Shown: positions 1-6,056 of the stretch, one piece after another
Numbering within the stretch: the stretch's first letter is position 1
Layout: every line of letters begins with the position of its first letter
Source of the DNA: DASUSF01 sp036375275
GTDB lineage: Bacteria; Pseudomonadota; Alphaproteobacteria; Geminicoccales; Geminicoccaceae
Assembly (NCBI GenBank): GCA_036375275.1
Contig: DASUSF010000221.1
Location: forward strand, 1 to 6,545
Direction of reading: 5' to 3'
Length of the DNA: 6,545 nt
Program-made: the position numbers and the translations under genes
Notes under the pieces: model-generated
Seen by the model: only the letters and a program-made list of their open reading frames with translations
Databases searched by the model: none
Told to the model about the DNA's origin: nothing

Positions 1-39
1 GACGTCCCGGGCGTGCCGGTGGCGAGGTTCGAGGGATGA
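1..39 (+). CDS. C-terminal end of an unidentified upstream gene (partial)
   Basis: Frame 1 is open from the window edge and ends at TGA 37-39, giving the C-terminal peptide DVPGVPVARFEG. The stop overlaps the ATG at 36 (ATGA), a common bacterial junction, and lies 41 bases before the preferred ATG at 81 of the next gene, so an operon partner is plausible. Twelve residues are too few to name a family. The open frame could also be chance in GC-rich DNA, where stops are rare. Confidence 0.4.
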   Translation, partial: DVPGVPVARFEG

Positions 40-66
40 CGGGCGCCACGCGGCAACCCGCAAGCC

Positions 67-72
67 AGGGAG
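67..72 (+). promoter_or_regulatory. Ribosome binding site choosing the ATG at 81
   Basis: AGGGAG lies 8 bases before ATG 81. The in-frame upstream ATG at 36 has only GAGGG directly abutting it, which is too close to act as a Shine-Dalgarno site. The 15 residues it would add also precede the first beta strand of the Rossmann fold and have no counterpart in the family. Confidence 0.6.
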
Positions 73-80
73 CGCAGCGC

Positions 81-1058
81 ATGAACGTCTGCATGGTCGG
101 CTACGGCATGATGGGGGTGTGGCACTCCGAGGCGCTCCGCAACGAGGACGGCGTCGTCCTCCACACCGCGGTCGGGCGGCGCGAGGAAGGGGTGAAGGAG
201 TTCGCCCGGCGCTACGGCTATGGGAAATGGACCACCTCGCTCGACGAGGCGCTCGCCGATCCGGAGATCGAGGTCGTGGTCCTCGCGAGCCCGAGCGAGT
301 TTCACGAGGCCCAGGCGGTCCGCTGCCTGCTCGCCGGCAAGCACACGCTGATCGAGATCCCGATCGCGATGAGCCTCGAGGGCGCCAAGCGGGTGGTCGA
401 GGCGGGCGAGGCGAGCGGCAAGGTCTACGGCCTCTGCCACCCGATGCGCTTCCGGCGCGAGCGCGACCCTCTGATCGAGCGTCTGCGCAGCGGCGAGGAG
501 ACGATCCGGCACATCGCCGGGCGCTTCTTCATCAAGCGCCTGGTCAACATCGGCGCCACCGGCTACCAGCGGAGCTGGACCGACAACATCCTCTGGCACC
601 ACTTCTGCCACTTCGTCGACCTCGGGATGTGGCTGTTCGACGGGATCCCGATCCGGCGGGTGCAGGGCCATCTCGGCGCCGTGCACCCGACGACGAAGAT
701 CCCGATGGAGTGCACGGTCCTGGTCGAGACCGAGGCCGACCAGACCCTTCTGGTGCACGGCTCCTATCACGCGACCTGGCGGCTCTACGACACCCTGATC
801 GTGACCGACCGCGAGACCTACTTCTTCGACATCCTCGGCCCCTCGCTCCGGACGGAGGAAGGCACCATTCAGATCGAGGACGAGCAGACCAACTGCGCCC
901 GGGTCATCCGGGACTTCGTCGGCGCAATCCGCGCCGGCCGCCCGCCGCGCGTGGCGGGTCCCTCGGTCATCCCGGCGATGCAGGTCCTGCAGGCGGTTCA
1001 GGACGACTGGGACCGGCGCCACGGCCCGCAGCCGCTGCCCGGGCGCCCGCTCGCCTGA
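81..1058 (+). CDS. Gfo/Idh/MocA-family dehydrogenase, LigC-like (CHMS dehydrogenase type)
   Basis: A 325-residue NAD(P)-dependent cytoplasmic oxidoreductase. The N-terminal Rossmann domain (about 1-120) opens with VGYGMMG (residues 6-12) for dinucleotide binding; the C-terminal domain (about 121-310) is the alpha/beta substrate domain. The family's usual Glu-Lys-Pro motif reads EIP (92-94). This, followed by RSWTDNILWHH (164-174), matches what I remember of LigC/PmdC, which oxidises the cyclic hemiacetal of 4-carboxy-2-hydroxymuconate-6-semialdehyde to 2-pyrone-4,6-dicarboxylate in protocatechuate 4,5-cleavage. No ligAB, ligI or ligJ homologue is visible here, so the substrate may be a related hemiacetal or aldehyde. 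The fold is certain, LigC-type relatedness likely, the exact reaction inferred. The start at 81 is chosen over 36 on RBS and fold. It is 50 bases upstream of the aspartate-dehydrogenase-like gene and probably co-transcribed with it. Confidence 0.9.
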   Translation: MNVCMVGYGMMGVWHSEALRNEDGVVLHTAVGRREEGVKEFARRYGYGKWTTSLDEALADPEIEVVVLASPSEFHEAQAVRCLLAGKHTLIEIPIAMSLEGAKRVVEAGEASGKVYGLCHPMRFRRERDPLIERLRSGEETIRHIAGRFFIKRLVNIGATGYQRSWTDNILWHHFCHFVDLGMWLFDGIPIRRVQGHLGAVHPTTKIPMECTVLVETEADQTLLVHGSYHATWRLYDTLIVTDRETYFFDILGPSLRTEEGTIQIEDEQTNCARVIRDFVGAIRAGRPPRVAGPSVIPAMQVLQAVQDDWDRRHGPQPLPGRPLA

Positions 1059-1108
1059 AGCTCCGGCAGGGATGCCGCTCGAGCAGCCCCAGGGGCGGTA
1101 GCACCAGG

Positions 1109-1909
1109 ATGAAGAAAGCCATGCGGCTCGGGATCATCGGCTATGGCGCGATCGGAAGCGTGGTCGCGGAGGCGGCGACACGCGGCGACCTTCCGGGGAT
1201 CGAACTGGCCTCGGTGCTGGTGCGACGCGAACGCGGAGGCCTGGGCAACCGACTGACCGCCGACCCGGCGCGGTTTCTCGCCTCCCGGCTGGACGTGGTG
1301 CTCGAGTGCGCGGGGCATCAGGCGGTCCGGGATCACGGCAGGCGGTGCATCGCGGCGGGCGCGGATCTCGTCCTGACCTCGATCGGTGCGCTGGTCGACG
1401 ATGCGCTCCGCCGGGACCTGGAGACGGTGGCTGCCCGCTCCGGGCGCCGCCTGATCCTCGCCTCTGCCGGCATCGGCGCGCTCGACATCCTGAGCGCGGC
1501 CGCGGTCGGCGGGCTGGAGACGGTGACGATCACGGTCGCCAAGGACCCGTCCGCCTGGTGGGGCACCGAAGCCGAGACGCTCGTGGATCTCGCGGCGCTC
1601 GACGCGCCGGTCACGCTTTTCGATGGGCCGGTGCGCGAAGGTGCCGCGCGCTATCCGCAGAACGTCAACATCGCGGCGGCGACCGCGCTCGCCGGGCTGG
1701 GGCTGGACCAGACCCGCCTCGTCATCGTCGCCGACCCCGGGATCACCGACCACGTCGTGGAGATCGAGGCGCGCGGCGCCTTCGGCCGGTTCTCGTTCCG
1801 GGAGGAGGTCGAGCCCACGCCCGAGAACCCGAAGACCGGCAAGCTGGTCGCCATGGCGGTGATCAAGACCATCCGCCAGCTCGCTTCGCCGGTCGTGATC
1901 GGCGCCTGA
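1109..1909 (+). CDS. Aspartate dehydrogenase-family (NadX-like) protein with altered active site
   Basis: A 266-residue protein, the usual length for L-aspartate dehydrogenase (aspartate + NAD(P)+ to iminoaspartate/oxaloacetate + NH3). Family landmarks: GYGAIG (11-16) in the Rossmann fold, ECAGH (66-70), ASAGIGALD (118-126), DPSAWWGTEAE (146-156), YPQNVNIAAA (182-191), ADPGITDHVVEIE (208-220), GAFG (223-226) and PENPKTG (238-244). The catalytic His normally sits in an N-x-H triplet after ADP; here the aligned residues read H215-V-V217, so the His position holds Val and a His lies two residues earlier. Activity on aspartate is therefore doubtful. ATG 1109 follows AGGGGCGG at 1091-1098; ATG 1121 is an in-frame alternative. 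No nadA or nadC is adjacent, so the context is catabolic rather than NAD synthesis. Family assignment is firm, substrate unknown. Confidence 0.88.
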   Translation: MKKAMRLGIIGYGAIGSVVAEAATRGDLPGIELASVLVRRERGGLGNRLTADPARFLASRLDVVLECAGHQAVRDHGRRCIAAGADLVLTSIGALVDDALRRDLETVAARSGRRLILASAGIGALDILSAAAVGGLETVTITVAKDPSAWWGTEAETLVDLAALDAPVTLFDGPVREGAARYPQNVNIAAATALAGLGLDQTRLVIVADPGITDHVVEIEARGAFGRFSFREEVEPTPENPKTGKLVAMAVIKTIRQLASPVVIGA

Positions 1910-1928
1910 ATTCGTCCCGCCCACCCCC

Positions 1929-1964
1929 CCCTCACCCTGACCCTCTGCCCGCGGGGAGAGGGAA
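1929..1964. repeat. Intergenic palindromic repeat, possible bidirectional terminator
   Basis: CCCTCACCCTGA (1929-1940) leads into a hairpin in which CCCTCT (1941-1946) pairs with AGAGGG (1957-1962) and CCC (1948-1950) pairs with GGG (1953-1955) around a two-base GC turn, with one G-G mismatch. I recognise this CCCTCACCC...CCCTC/GAGAGGG sequence as a repeat often seen between genes in GC-rich proteobacteria. It lies between two convergent genes, where it could stop transcription from either side. There is no T-run, so intrinsic termination is uncertain. Confidence 0.6.
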
Positions 1965-1991
1965 TTGCTCGGTTCGCAGGCGGCGCCCGGC

Positions 1992-2016
1992 GTGCGCGCC
2001 GAGCGCTTCGGCGCAC
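1992..2016. terminator. Hairpin just past the convergent gene ends, candidate terminator
   Basis: GTGC (1992-1995) pairs with GCAC (2013-2016) and GCCGA (1998-2002) pairs with TCGGC (2008-2012), leaving a 2-base bulge and the loop GCGCT. It lies 7 bases beyond the stop codon of the minus-strand alcohol dehydrogenase. The stem is strong but no U-tract follows on either strand, so it may act as a 3'-end stabiliser or a Rho-assisted end rather than a classic terminator. Confidence 0.4.
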
Positions 2017-2023
2017 ACGACTG

Positions 2024-3076
2024 CTACTCGAACAGGAACACGCCCTTGCCCGTGGTCTGGGTGTCGAACAGCCGGTACGCCTCGGGCGCCTGGTCGAGGG
2101 TCCAGCGCTGGGTGAACAGGCGGTCGACCTCGATGCCGCGCTCGGCGACGAAGCGCGCGCACTCCTCCTGGATCACGGTCGAGAAGGTCCAGGAGCCGAT
2201 CACCGTCAGCTGCTTTCGGATCATGTCCCGGCTGACGTCGAGCGTGACCGTGCCGCCTTCGCCGACGAAGCAGACCGTGCCCCAGGTGCGGGTCGCGCGG
2301 ACCGCCGCCGAGCGTGCCGCTTCGACCCCCGAGCAGTCGAGCGCGAGGTCGACGCCGCGCCCGTGGGTCAGGTCCTTGAGCGCCGCGACCGGATCGGTCC
2401 GGGTCGGATCGATCACCGTCTCGGCGTCGAACTGCCGCGCGAGCTCCAGCCGCTCCGGCGTCGGGTCGATCGCGATGACCCGGGCCCCCATCGCGGCCGC
2501 CAGCTGGCAGGCGCTGAGCCCGACCGGCCCCTGGCCGAACACGGCGAGCGTGTCCCGCCCGGAGACGTTCATCCGGCGGAGCGCGCCGTAGGCGGTCCCG
2601 GTGCCGCAGGAGATCGCGGCCCCGGTGGCGAAGGAGAGCTCGTCGGGCAGCGGCACGAGGGTCCGCGCCGGGACGGTCATGTAGTCGGCGTGCGCGCCGT
2701 TCGCGGTCACGCCGTAGACCACGAAGCCCTCGGGGCAGAGCTGCGACCAGCCCACCCGGCAGCTCGGACAGACCCCGCAGCCGGCGTAGTGGTGGTCCAT
2801 CACCCGCATGCCTTCCCGCGCCTGCCTCTCGCTGACGCCGGGCCCCACAGCCGCGACCACGCCGCACGGCTCGTGGCCGCCGATGATCGGCTCGCTGACG
2901 TCGCCGAGGCCGAGCGCCTTCTGCGCCTCGCCGGGCGGCGGCCGGTAGAACTTGAGGTCGCTGCCGCACATCCCGGACGCCTTGATGGCGAGCACCACCT
3001 CTCCCGGACCGGGCGTCGGGTCCGGGAACTCCCGCACCTCGATCTGCCGGTCGCCGAGGAACACCGCTCCCCGCAT
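2024..3076 (-). CDS. Zinc-dependent medium-chain alcohol dehydrogenase
   Basis: A 350-residue cytoplasmic MDR-superfamily enzyme oxidising an alcohol or polyol to an aldehyde or ketone with NAD+. Catalytic zinc ligands are Cys37 (in SGMCGSD), His68-Glu69 (GGHE) and probably Cys157. The structural zinc lobe is complete: Cys100, Cys103, Cys106 and Cys114. The Rossmann motif GQGPVG is at 181-186, and Asp204 at the end of the second strand (AIDP) favours NAD over NADP. The family includes L-threonine, sorbitol and other secondary-alcohol dehydrogenases, and no substrate-specific motif lets me choose among them. The ATG at 3076 has GGAGGT four bases upstream (3081-3086); the open frame continues to 3214, but the added residues are unlike the family. 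It lies 97 bases downstream of the amidase on the same strand, so probably in one transcript. Confidence 0.95.
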   Translation of the reverse strand: MRGAVFLGDRQIEVREFPDPTPGPGEVVLAIKASGMCGSDLKFYRPPPGEAQKALGLGDVSEPIIGGHEPCGVVAAVGPGVSERQAREGMRVMDHHYAGCGVCPSCRVGWSQLCPEGFVVYGVTANGAHADYMTVPARTLVPLPDELSFATGAAISCGTGTAYGALRRMNVSGRDTLAVFGQGPVGLSACQLAAAMGARVIAIDPTPERLELARQFDAETVIDPTRTDPVAALKDLTHGRGVDLALDCSGVEAARSAAVRATRTWGTVCFVGEGGTVTLDVSRDMIRKQLTVIGSWTFSTVIQEECARFVAERGIEVDRLFTQRWTLDQAPEAYRLFDTQTTGKGVFLFE

Positions 3077-3095
3077 CGCCACCTCCCCGTGCTGG

Positions 3096-3120
3096 TCGGA
3101 CCGGAGCTCGAGCGGTCCGA
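3096..3120. promoter_or_regulatory. Perfect 8-bp inverted repeat upstream of the alcohol dehydrogenase
   Basis: TCGGACCG (3096-3103) and its complement CGGTCCGA (3113-3120) flank a 9-base spacer containing AGCTCGAG. The element begins 10 bases upstream of the GGAGGT ribosome site of the alcohol dehydrogenase, in the 97-base gap after the amidase. It could be an operator for a dimeric regulator, or an mRNA hairpin that separates the amidase and dehydrogenase segments. Neither role is shown by the sequence alone. Confidence 0.35.
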
Positions 3121-3173
3121 GGTTCGCCAAAAAGCCCCGTCTCCTGTCCCCCACTCGTTCTGGCACGTCCGCG

Positions 3174-4628
3174 TCAGGCGAAGCCCGGCGGCGGCGTGAA
3201 GCCGTCGAGCTCACCCTCGAGCAGCGCGCCGAGCGCGAGTGTGGTCCGGTCCTCGAGGTAGGGGCCGACGATCTGCAGGCCGACCGGGAGCCCCCTGTCC
3301 GTGAGGCCCATCGGAATCACGGTGCCCGGCAGGTAGCTGACCCCGAAGAACCCGGCCCAGAAGATCTGGTGGTTGTAGTCGATCTCGTGGCCGTTGACCT
3401 CGATCCGACGCGCCGGGCGCGGCCGCTCCTGGTCGTGCGGATAGGCGGGTGAGGCCGCGACCGGGCAGAGCAGGACGTCGAAGTCCCGGAAGAACTCGCC
3501 CCAGCGGAGCCGCATCTCGTTCCGCGCCTCGTTGGCGGCGAACCATTCGCGATGGCTCTGGACCGCGGCCCGTGCGCCCCGCGCGGCGTAGGAGTCGTCG
3601 TCCATCGAGAACCGCTCGGCTTCCTGGCGGAAGGCGAGGTGCTCGTCCTCGGTCAGGACGGAAGTCGTGACGCCGCGGAGCAGCTGGACGAACAGCGCGA
3701 AGCCTTCGCGGGTGTCGATCGCCGGCCGCGCCCGGTCGTCGACCTTCGCGCCTGCCCGGGCGAGGCGGTCGGCCACCGCCTGGATCCGGTCCTGGATCGA
3801 GCGGTCGACCTCACAGCACCGGTCCTCGAGCATGACCGCGACCCGGAAATCCCGGAGCCGGCTCGCGCGGGGCGGCGGCAGCTCGAGCCGCCAGGCGACG
3901 CGGTCGAAGCGGTTCGCGCCGCCCATGACCTCGAGCGCCCGCTCGAGATCCGCGACGGTGCGCGCCATCGGCCCGACCACGTTGATGTCCGGGTCGGCGT
4001 GGGCGCCGGGCAGCCAGTGGCCCTCCTGCGGCAGCGCGCCGTAGCTCGGCTTGTGGCCGCACACCCCGCAGAAGTGGGCGGGGTTGCGGATCGAGCCGCC
4101 GATGTCGCTGCCGACCTCGAGGGGCGTCATGCCGCTCGCGAGCGCCGCCGCAGCGCCGCCGGAGGAGCCGCCGGGCGCGCGCGACGGGTCGTAGGGGTTG
4201 TTGGTCGTGCCGAACAGCGGGTTGAAGGTCTGCCAGTCGGTGAGGCGGACGGGGACGTTGGTCTTGCCGTAGACGATCGCGCCAGCGTCGACCAGCTTCC
4301 GGGCGACGCCCTGGGTCTCGCGCGCAACGTTGTCCTTGAACAGCGGGCTGCCCCAGCTCGTGACCAGCCCCTCGACGTCGAATGCCTCCTTGACCGTCAT
4401 GGGCAGGCCGTGGAAGGGCCCCCAGAGCTCGCCGCGCCCGAGCGCCGCGTCGGCGTCCCGAGCGCGCGCCCGGGCCCGCTCGAGGTCGAAGGTGACGACG
4501 GCGTTGATCGTTGGGTTGTGCCGCTCGACCCGGGCGAGCAGGTGATCGAGCAGCTCGAGCGCGCCGATCTGCCGGTCCCGGATCATCCGTGCGAGCTCGT
4601 GGGCGGGCAGGTAGGCGATGTCGGTCAT
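3174..4628 (-). CDS. Amidase (amidase signature family)
   Basis: A 484-residue serine hydrolase that cleaves a C-N amide bond, releasing a carboxylate and ammonia or an amine. The Ser-cisSer-Lys triad is intact: Lys80 in TVKEAFD, the cis-Ser at 155 in GGSSGG (153-158) and nucleophile Ser179 in GSDIGGSIRNPA. The C-terminal LPVGLQIVGP motif is also typical. GatA is unlikely because no gatB or gatC is nearby and the C-terminal half resembles stand-alone amidases. The substrate cannot be read from the sequence. No signal peptide is seen, so it should be cytoplasmic. ATG 4628 has GGAGGAG (4633-4639) four bases upstream; the open frame to 4733 adds 35 arginine-rich residues of no family character. 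It is the first gene of the minus-strand pair with the alcohol dehydrogenase and is divergent from the DUF1244 gene. Confidence 0.95.
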   Translation of the reverse strand: MTDIAYLPAHELARMIRDRQIGALELLDHLLARVERHNPTINAVVTFDLERARARARDADAALGRGELWGPFHGLPMTVKEAFDVEGLVTSWGSPLFKDNVARETQGVARKLVDAGAIVYGKTNVPVRLTDWQTFNPLFGTTNNPYDPSRAPGGSSGGAAAALASGMTPLEVGSDIGGSIRNPAHFCGVCGHKPSYGALPQEGHWLPGAHADPDINVVGPMARTVADLERALEVMGGANRFDRVAWRLELPPPRASRLRDFRVAVMLEDRCCEVDRSIQDRIQAVADRLARAGAKVDDRARPAIDTREGFALFVQLLRGVTTSVLTEDEHLAFRQEAERFSMDDDSYAARGARAAVQSHREWFAANEARNEMRLRWGEFFRDFDVLLCPVAASPAYPHDQERPRPARRIEVNGHEIDYNHQIFWAGFFGVSYLPGTVIPMGLTDRGLPVGLQIVGPYLEDRTTLALGALLEGELDGFTPPPGFA

Positions 4629-4777
4629 CGGGCTCCTCCGGACGGGCACGGGCGCCTGGCCCTTCGGTAGCAGACCCCGTCGCGGCCGGCGAGCACCGTG
4701 GCGGCGCTCGCCTCCGTGGTCCCGAGCCCCCACATAGCGGACAGCGTTGAGAGAGCAGCCGTGGAGGAGGCAGAGGC

Positions 4778-5092
4778 ATGGCGGAGACGCGGATCGACGA
4801 CAGGACGCGGGTCGAGCTCGAGGCGGCGGCGTTCCGGACCCTGGTCGAGCATTTCCGGACCCATCCGGAGGTCCAGAACATCGACCTGATGAACCTCGCC
4901 GGCTTCTGCCGGAACTGCCTCTCGAAGTGGTACCGGGCGGCGGCCGAGGAGCGCGGGCTCGAGCTGAGCTACGAGCAGGCCCGCGAGATCGTCTACGGCA
5001 TGCCGTACGAGGAGTGGAAGGCGAAGCACCAGACCGAGGCGAGCCCGGCGCAACAGGCCGCGTTCGAGGCGCGCGCGCCGCAGCACGGCTGA
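4778..5092 (+). CDS. DUF1244 family protein
   Basis: A 104-residue, probably cytoplasmic, mostly helical protein of the DUF1244 family, which is found mainly in proteobacteria and has no established function. The signature block is clear: VQNIDLMNLAGFCRNCLSKW (residues 32-51) with Cys44 and Cys47 in a C-x-x-C arrangement, then YGMPYEEWK (73-81). The length is normal for the family. ATG 4778 has a strong GGAGGAGG at 4763-4770 seven bases upstream. The gene stands alone, divergent from the amidase across 149 bases and convergent with the FGE remnant 14 bases downstream. The paired cysteines suggest metal binding or redox sensitivity, but that is inference. Confidence 0.93.
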   Translation: MAETRIDDRTRVELEAAAFRTLVEHFRTHPEVQNIDLMNLAGFCRNCLSKWYRAAAEERGLELSYEQAREIVYGMPYEEWKAKHQTEASPAQQAAFEARAPQHG

Positions 5093-5106
5093 CCCGGGGC
5101 TCGCGA

Positions 5107-5298
5107 TCACGCCGGATCGGCCGCGCAGCGGAAGCCGACCATGTCGAGCCCGATGTCGGAAGGGTTGCCGTGCCGGTAGCTGACCCGGATGCCGTACGGA
5201 TTGTTGCCCCAGTCGCCGCCGCGAGCGCGACCCAGCCGGGATGCCGGTGGTAGGGCGTGCTCCGGCCGTTGTGGCACCGCCCCGGGCCAGGCGACCAC
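5107..5298 (-). pseudogene. C-terminal remnant of a formylglycine-generating enzyme / SUMF1-fold protein
   Basis: An open frame of at most 63 codons (a GTG at 5298 could start it) ends at TGA 5107-5109. Its last 40 or so residues match the C-terminus of the FGE-sulfatase (SUMF1/EgtB/PvdO-like) domain: RGGDWGNNPYGIRVSYRHGN, then GLDMVGFRCA, corresponding to the family's RGGSW...R...R...GFR ending. The complete domain is about 200-250 residues, so most of it is missing. Upstream of about 5238 the reading frame no longer looks like the family, and the sirtuin stop lies at 5321. Other minus-strand frames of 5239-5320 give no convincing FGE sequence. The best reading is a gene truncated by deletion or rearrangement at its 5' side, left beside the sirtuin. 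A functional small protein is unlikely. Confidence 0.65.
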
Positions 5299-5320
5299 GA
5301 GCTCCAGAAGGATCCGGAGC

Positions 5321-6037
5321 TCAGGCCGCGCCGGTGAGCAGCTCTCGGACCAGCGGCGGCACCAGGTCGCCCGCGCGGCCCTGGCGGTGCTCGTCGAATC
5401 GGCGGTTGTGGGCGGGCGGCTCCAGGTTGATCTCGATCGAGCGCGCCCGGCCGTGCGCCCGGACCTCCTCGACGAAGCCGGCTGCCGGGTAGACGTTGCC
5501 GGAGGTGCCGATCGAGACGAACAGGTCAGAGGCCCCGAGCGCGGCGCCGATCCGCTCCATCTCGAGCGGCATCTCGCCGAACCAGACCACGTGCGGGCGG
5601 AGCCGCCCCGGGCGGCCGCAGGCGGGGCAGGGCGGCAGGTGGCCGAGGTCGCCCCGCCACGGGTGGACCGCGCCGCAGGCGCCGCAGCGAGCCTTCAGGA
5701 GTTCGCCGTGCATGTGGATCAGGTGCCCGAGCCCCGCCCGCTCGTGCAGGTCGTCGATGTTCTGCGTGATCACGAGGACCTCGCCGGGGAAGCCCGCCTC
5801 CAGCTCCGCGAGCGCCCGGTGCGCCGGGTTCGGTTCGACCGCCGCCTCCTGCAGCTGGCGCCGGCGGAGGTCGTAGAAGCGGTGGACCGTCGCGGGGTCC
5901 CGGGCGAAGGCCTCGGGGGTCGCGACCTCCTCGACCCGATGGCCTTCCCAGAGGCCGCCGGCGCCGCGGAAGGTCGGCAGACCCGATTCCGCCGAGATGC
6001 CCGCGCCGGTCAGGACCACGATCCGCTCGATCGTCAC
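5321..6037 (-). CDS. cobB: Class III sirtuin, NAD-dependent protein deacylase (CobB/SIRT5-like)
   Basis: A 238-residue cytoplasmic NAD+-dependent lysine deacylase. From the GTG at 6037: GAGISAESG (11-19) binds NAD, TQNID is at 91-95, the catalytic His110 is in HMHGEL, and the zinc module has Cys118, Cys121, Cys137 and Cys140. FYDLRRRQL supplies Tyr55 and Arg58, the Y-x-x-R pair that in SIRT5 and E. coli CobB binds succinyl or malonyl groups, so desuccinylase as well as deacetylase activity is expected. The TTG at 6070 would add 11 residues, but GTG 6037 is preferred: GAGGGG (6044-6049) is 6 bases upstream, translation then begins MTIERIVVLTGAG as in relatives, and the extension would run into the palindromic repeat. 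CobB typically reverses metabolic-enzyme acylation such as that of acetyl-CoA synthetase. It is divergent from the decarboxylase gene. Confidence 0.95.
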   Translation of the reverse strand: MTIERIVVLTGAGISAESGLPTFRGAGGLWEGHRVEEVATPEAFARDPATVHRFYDLRRRQLQEAAVEPNPAHRALAELEAGFPGEVLVITQNIDDLHERAGLGHLIHMHGELLKARCGACGAVHPWRGDLGHLPPCPACGRPGRLRPHVVWFGEMPLEMERIGAALGASDLFVSIGTSGNVYPAAGFVEEVRAHGRARSIEINLEPPAHNRRFDEHRQGRAGDLVPPLVRELLTGAA

Positions 6038-6043
6038 GGCTCG

Positions 6044-6049
6044 CCCCTC
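6044..6049 (-). promoter_or_regulatory. Ribosome binding site deciding the sirtuin GTG start
   Basis: On the minus strand GAGGGG lies 6 bases before GTG 6037. The alternative TTG at 6070 has no comparable site at that spacing. Confidence 0.55.
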
Positions 6050-6056
6050 GTGCCAG

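Noticed and set aside
36..80. ATG at 36 as the start of the LigC-like gene
   Set aside because: It would be coupled to the upstream stop, but the added 15 residues do not belong to the fold and ATG 81 has a well-spaced AGGGAG. It remains possible.
119..1108. Long plus-strand open frame continuous with the aspartate-dehydrogenase-like gene, seeming to give a 596-residue protein
   Set aside because: Its first 330 residues are Arg/Pro/Ala-rich and overlap the LigC-like gene out of frame. They are a GC-bias artefact, and the true start with Rossmann motif is at 1109.
998..1924. 308-codon minus-strand open frame opposite the aspartate-dehydrogenase-like gene
   Set aside because: Low-complexity Arg/Gly/Asp-rich translation with no domain; a mirror of the real gene.
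4629..4777. Promoter elements between the divergent amidase and DUF1244 genes
   Set aside because: A promoter must lie here, but I see no convincing -35/-10 pair or operator. The GAGAGCAG at 4751-4757 region resembles the palindrome arms only briefly and has no partner.
4625..5110. 161-codon minus-strand open frame over the DUF1244 gene
   Set aside because: The plus-strand DUF1244 protein carries the family signature and has a strong ribosome site; the antisense frame has neither.
5239..5320. Frameshifted continuation of the FGE domain in the other minus-strand frames
   Set aside because: Short stretches such as GIPAGSR before the RGG motif are suggestive but too weak in GC-rich DNA to call a frameshifted gene.
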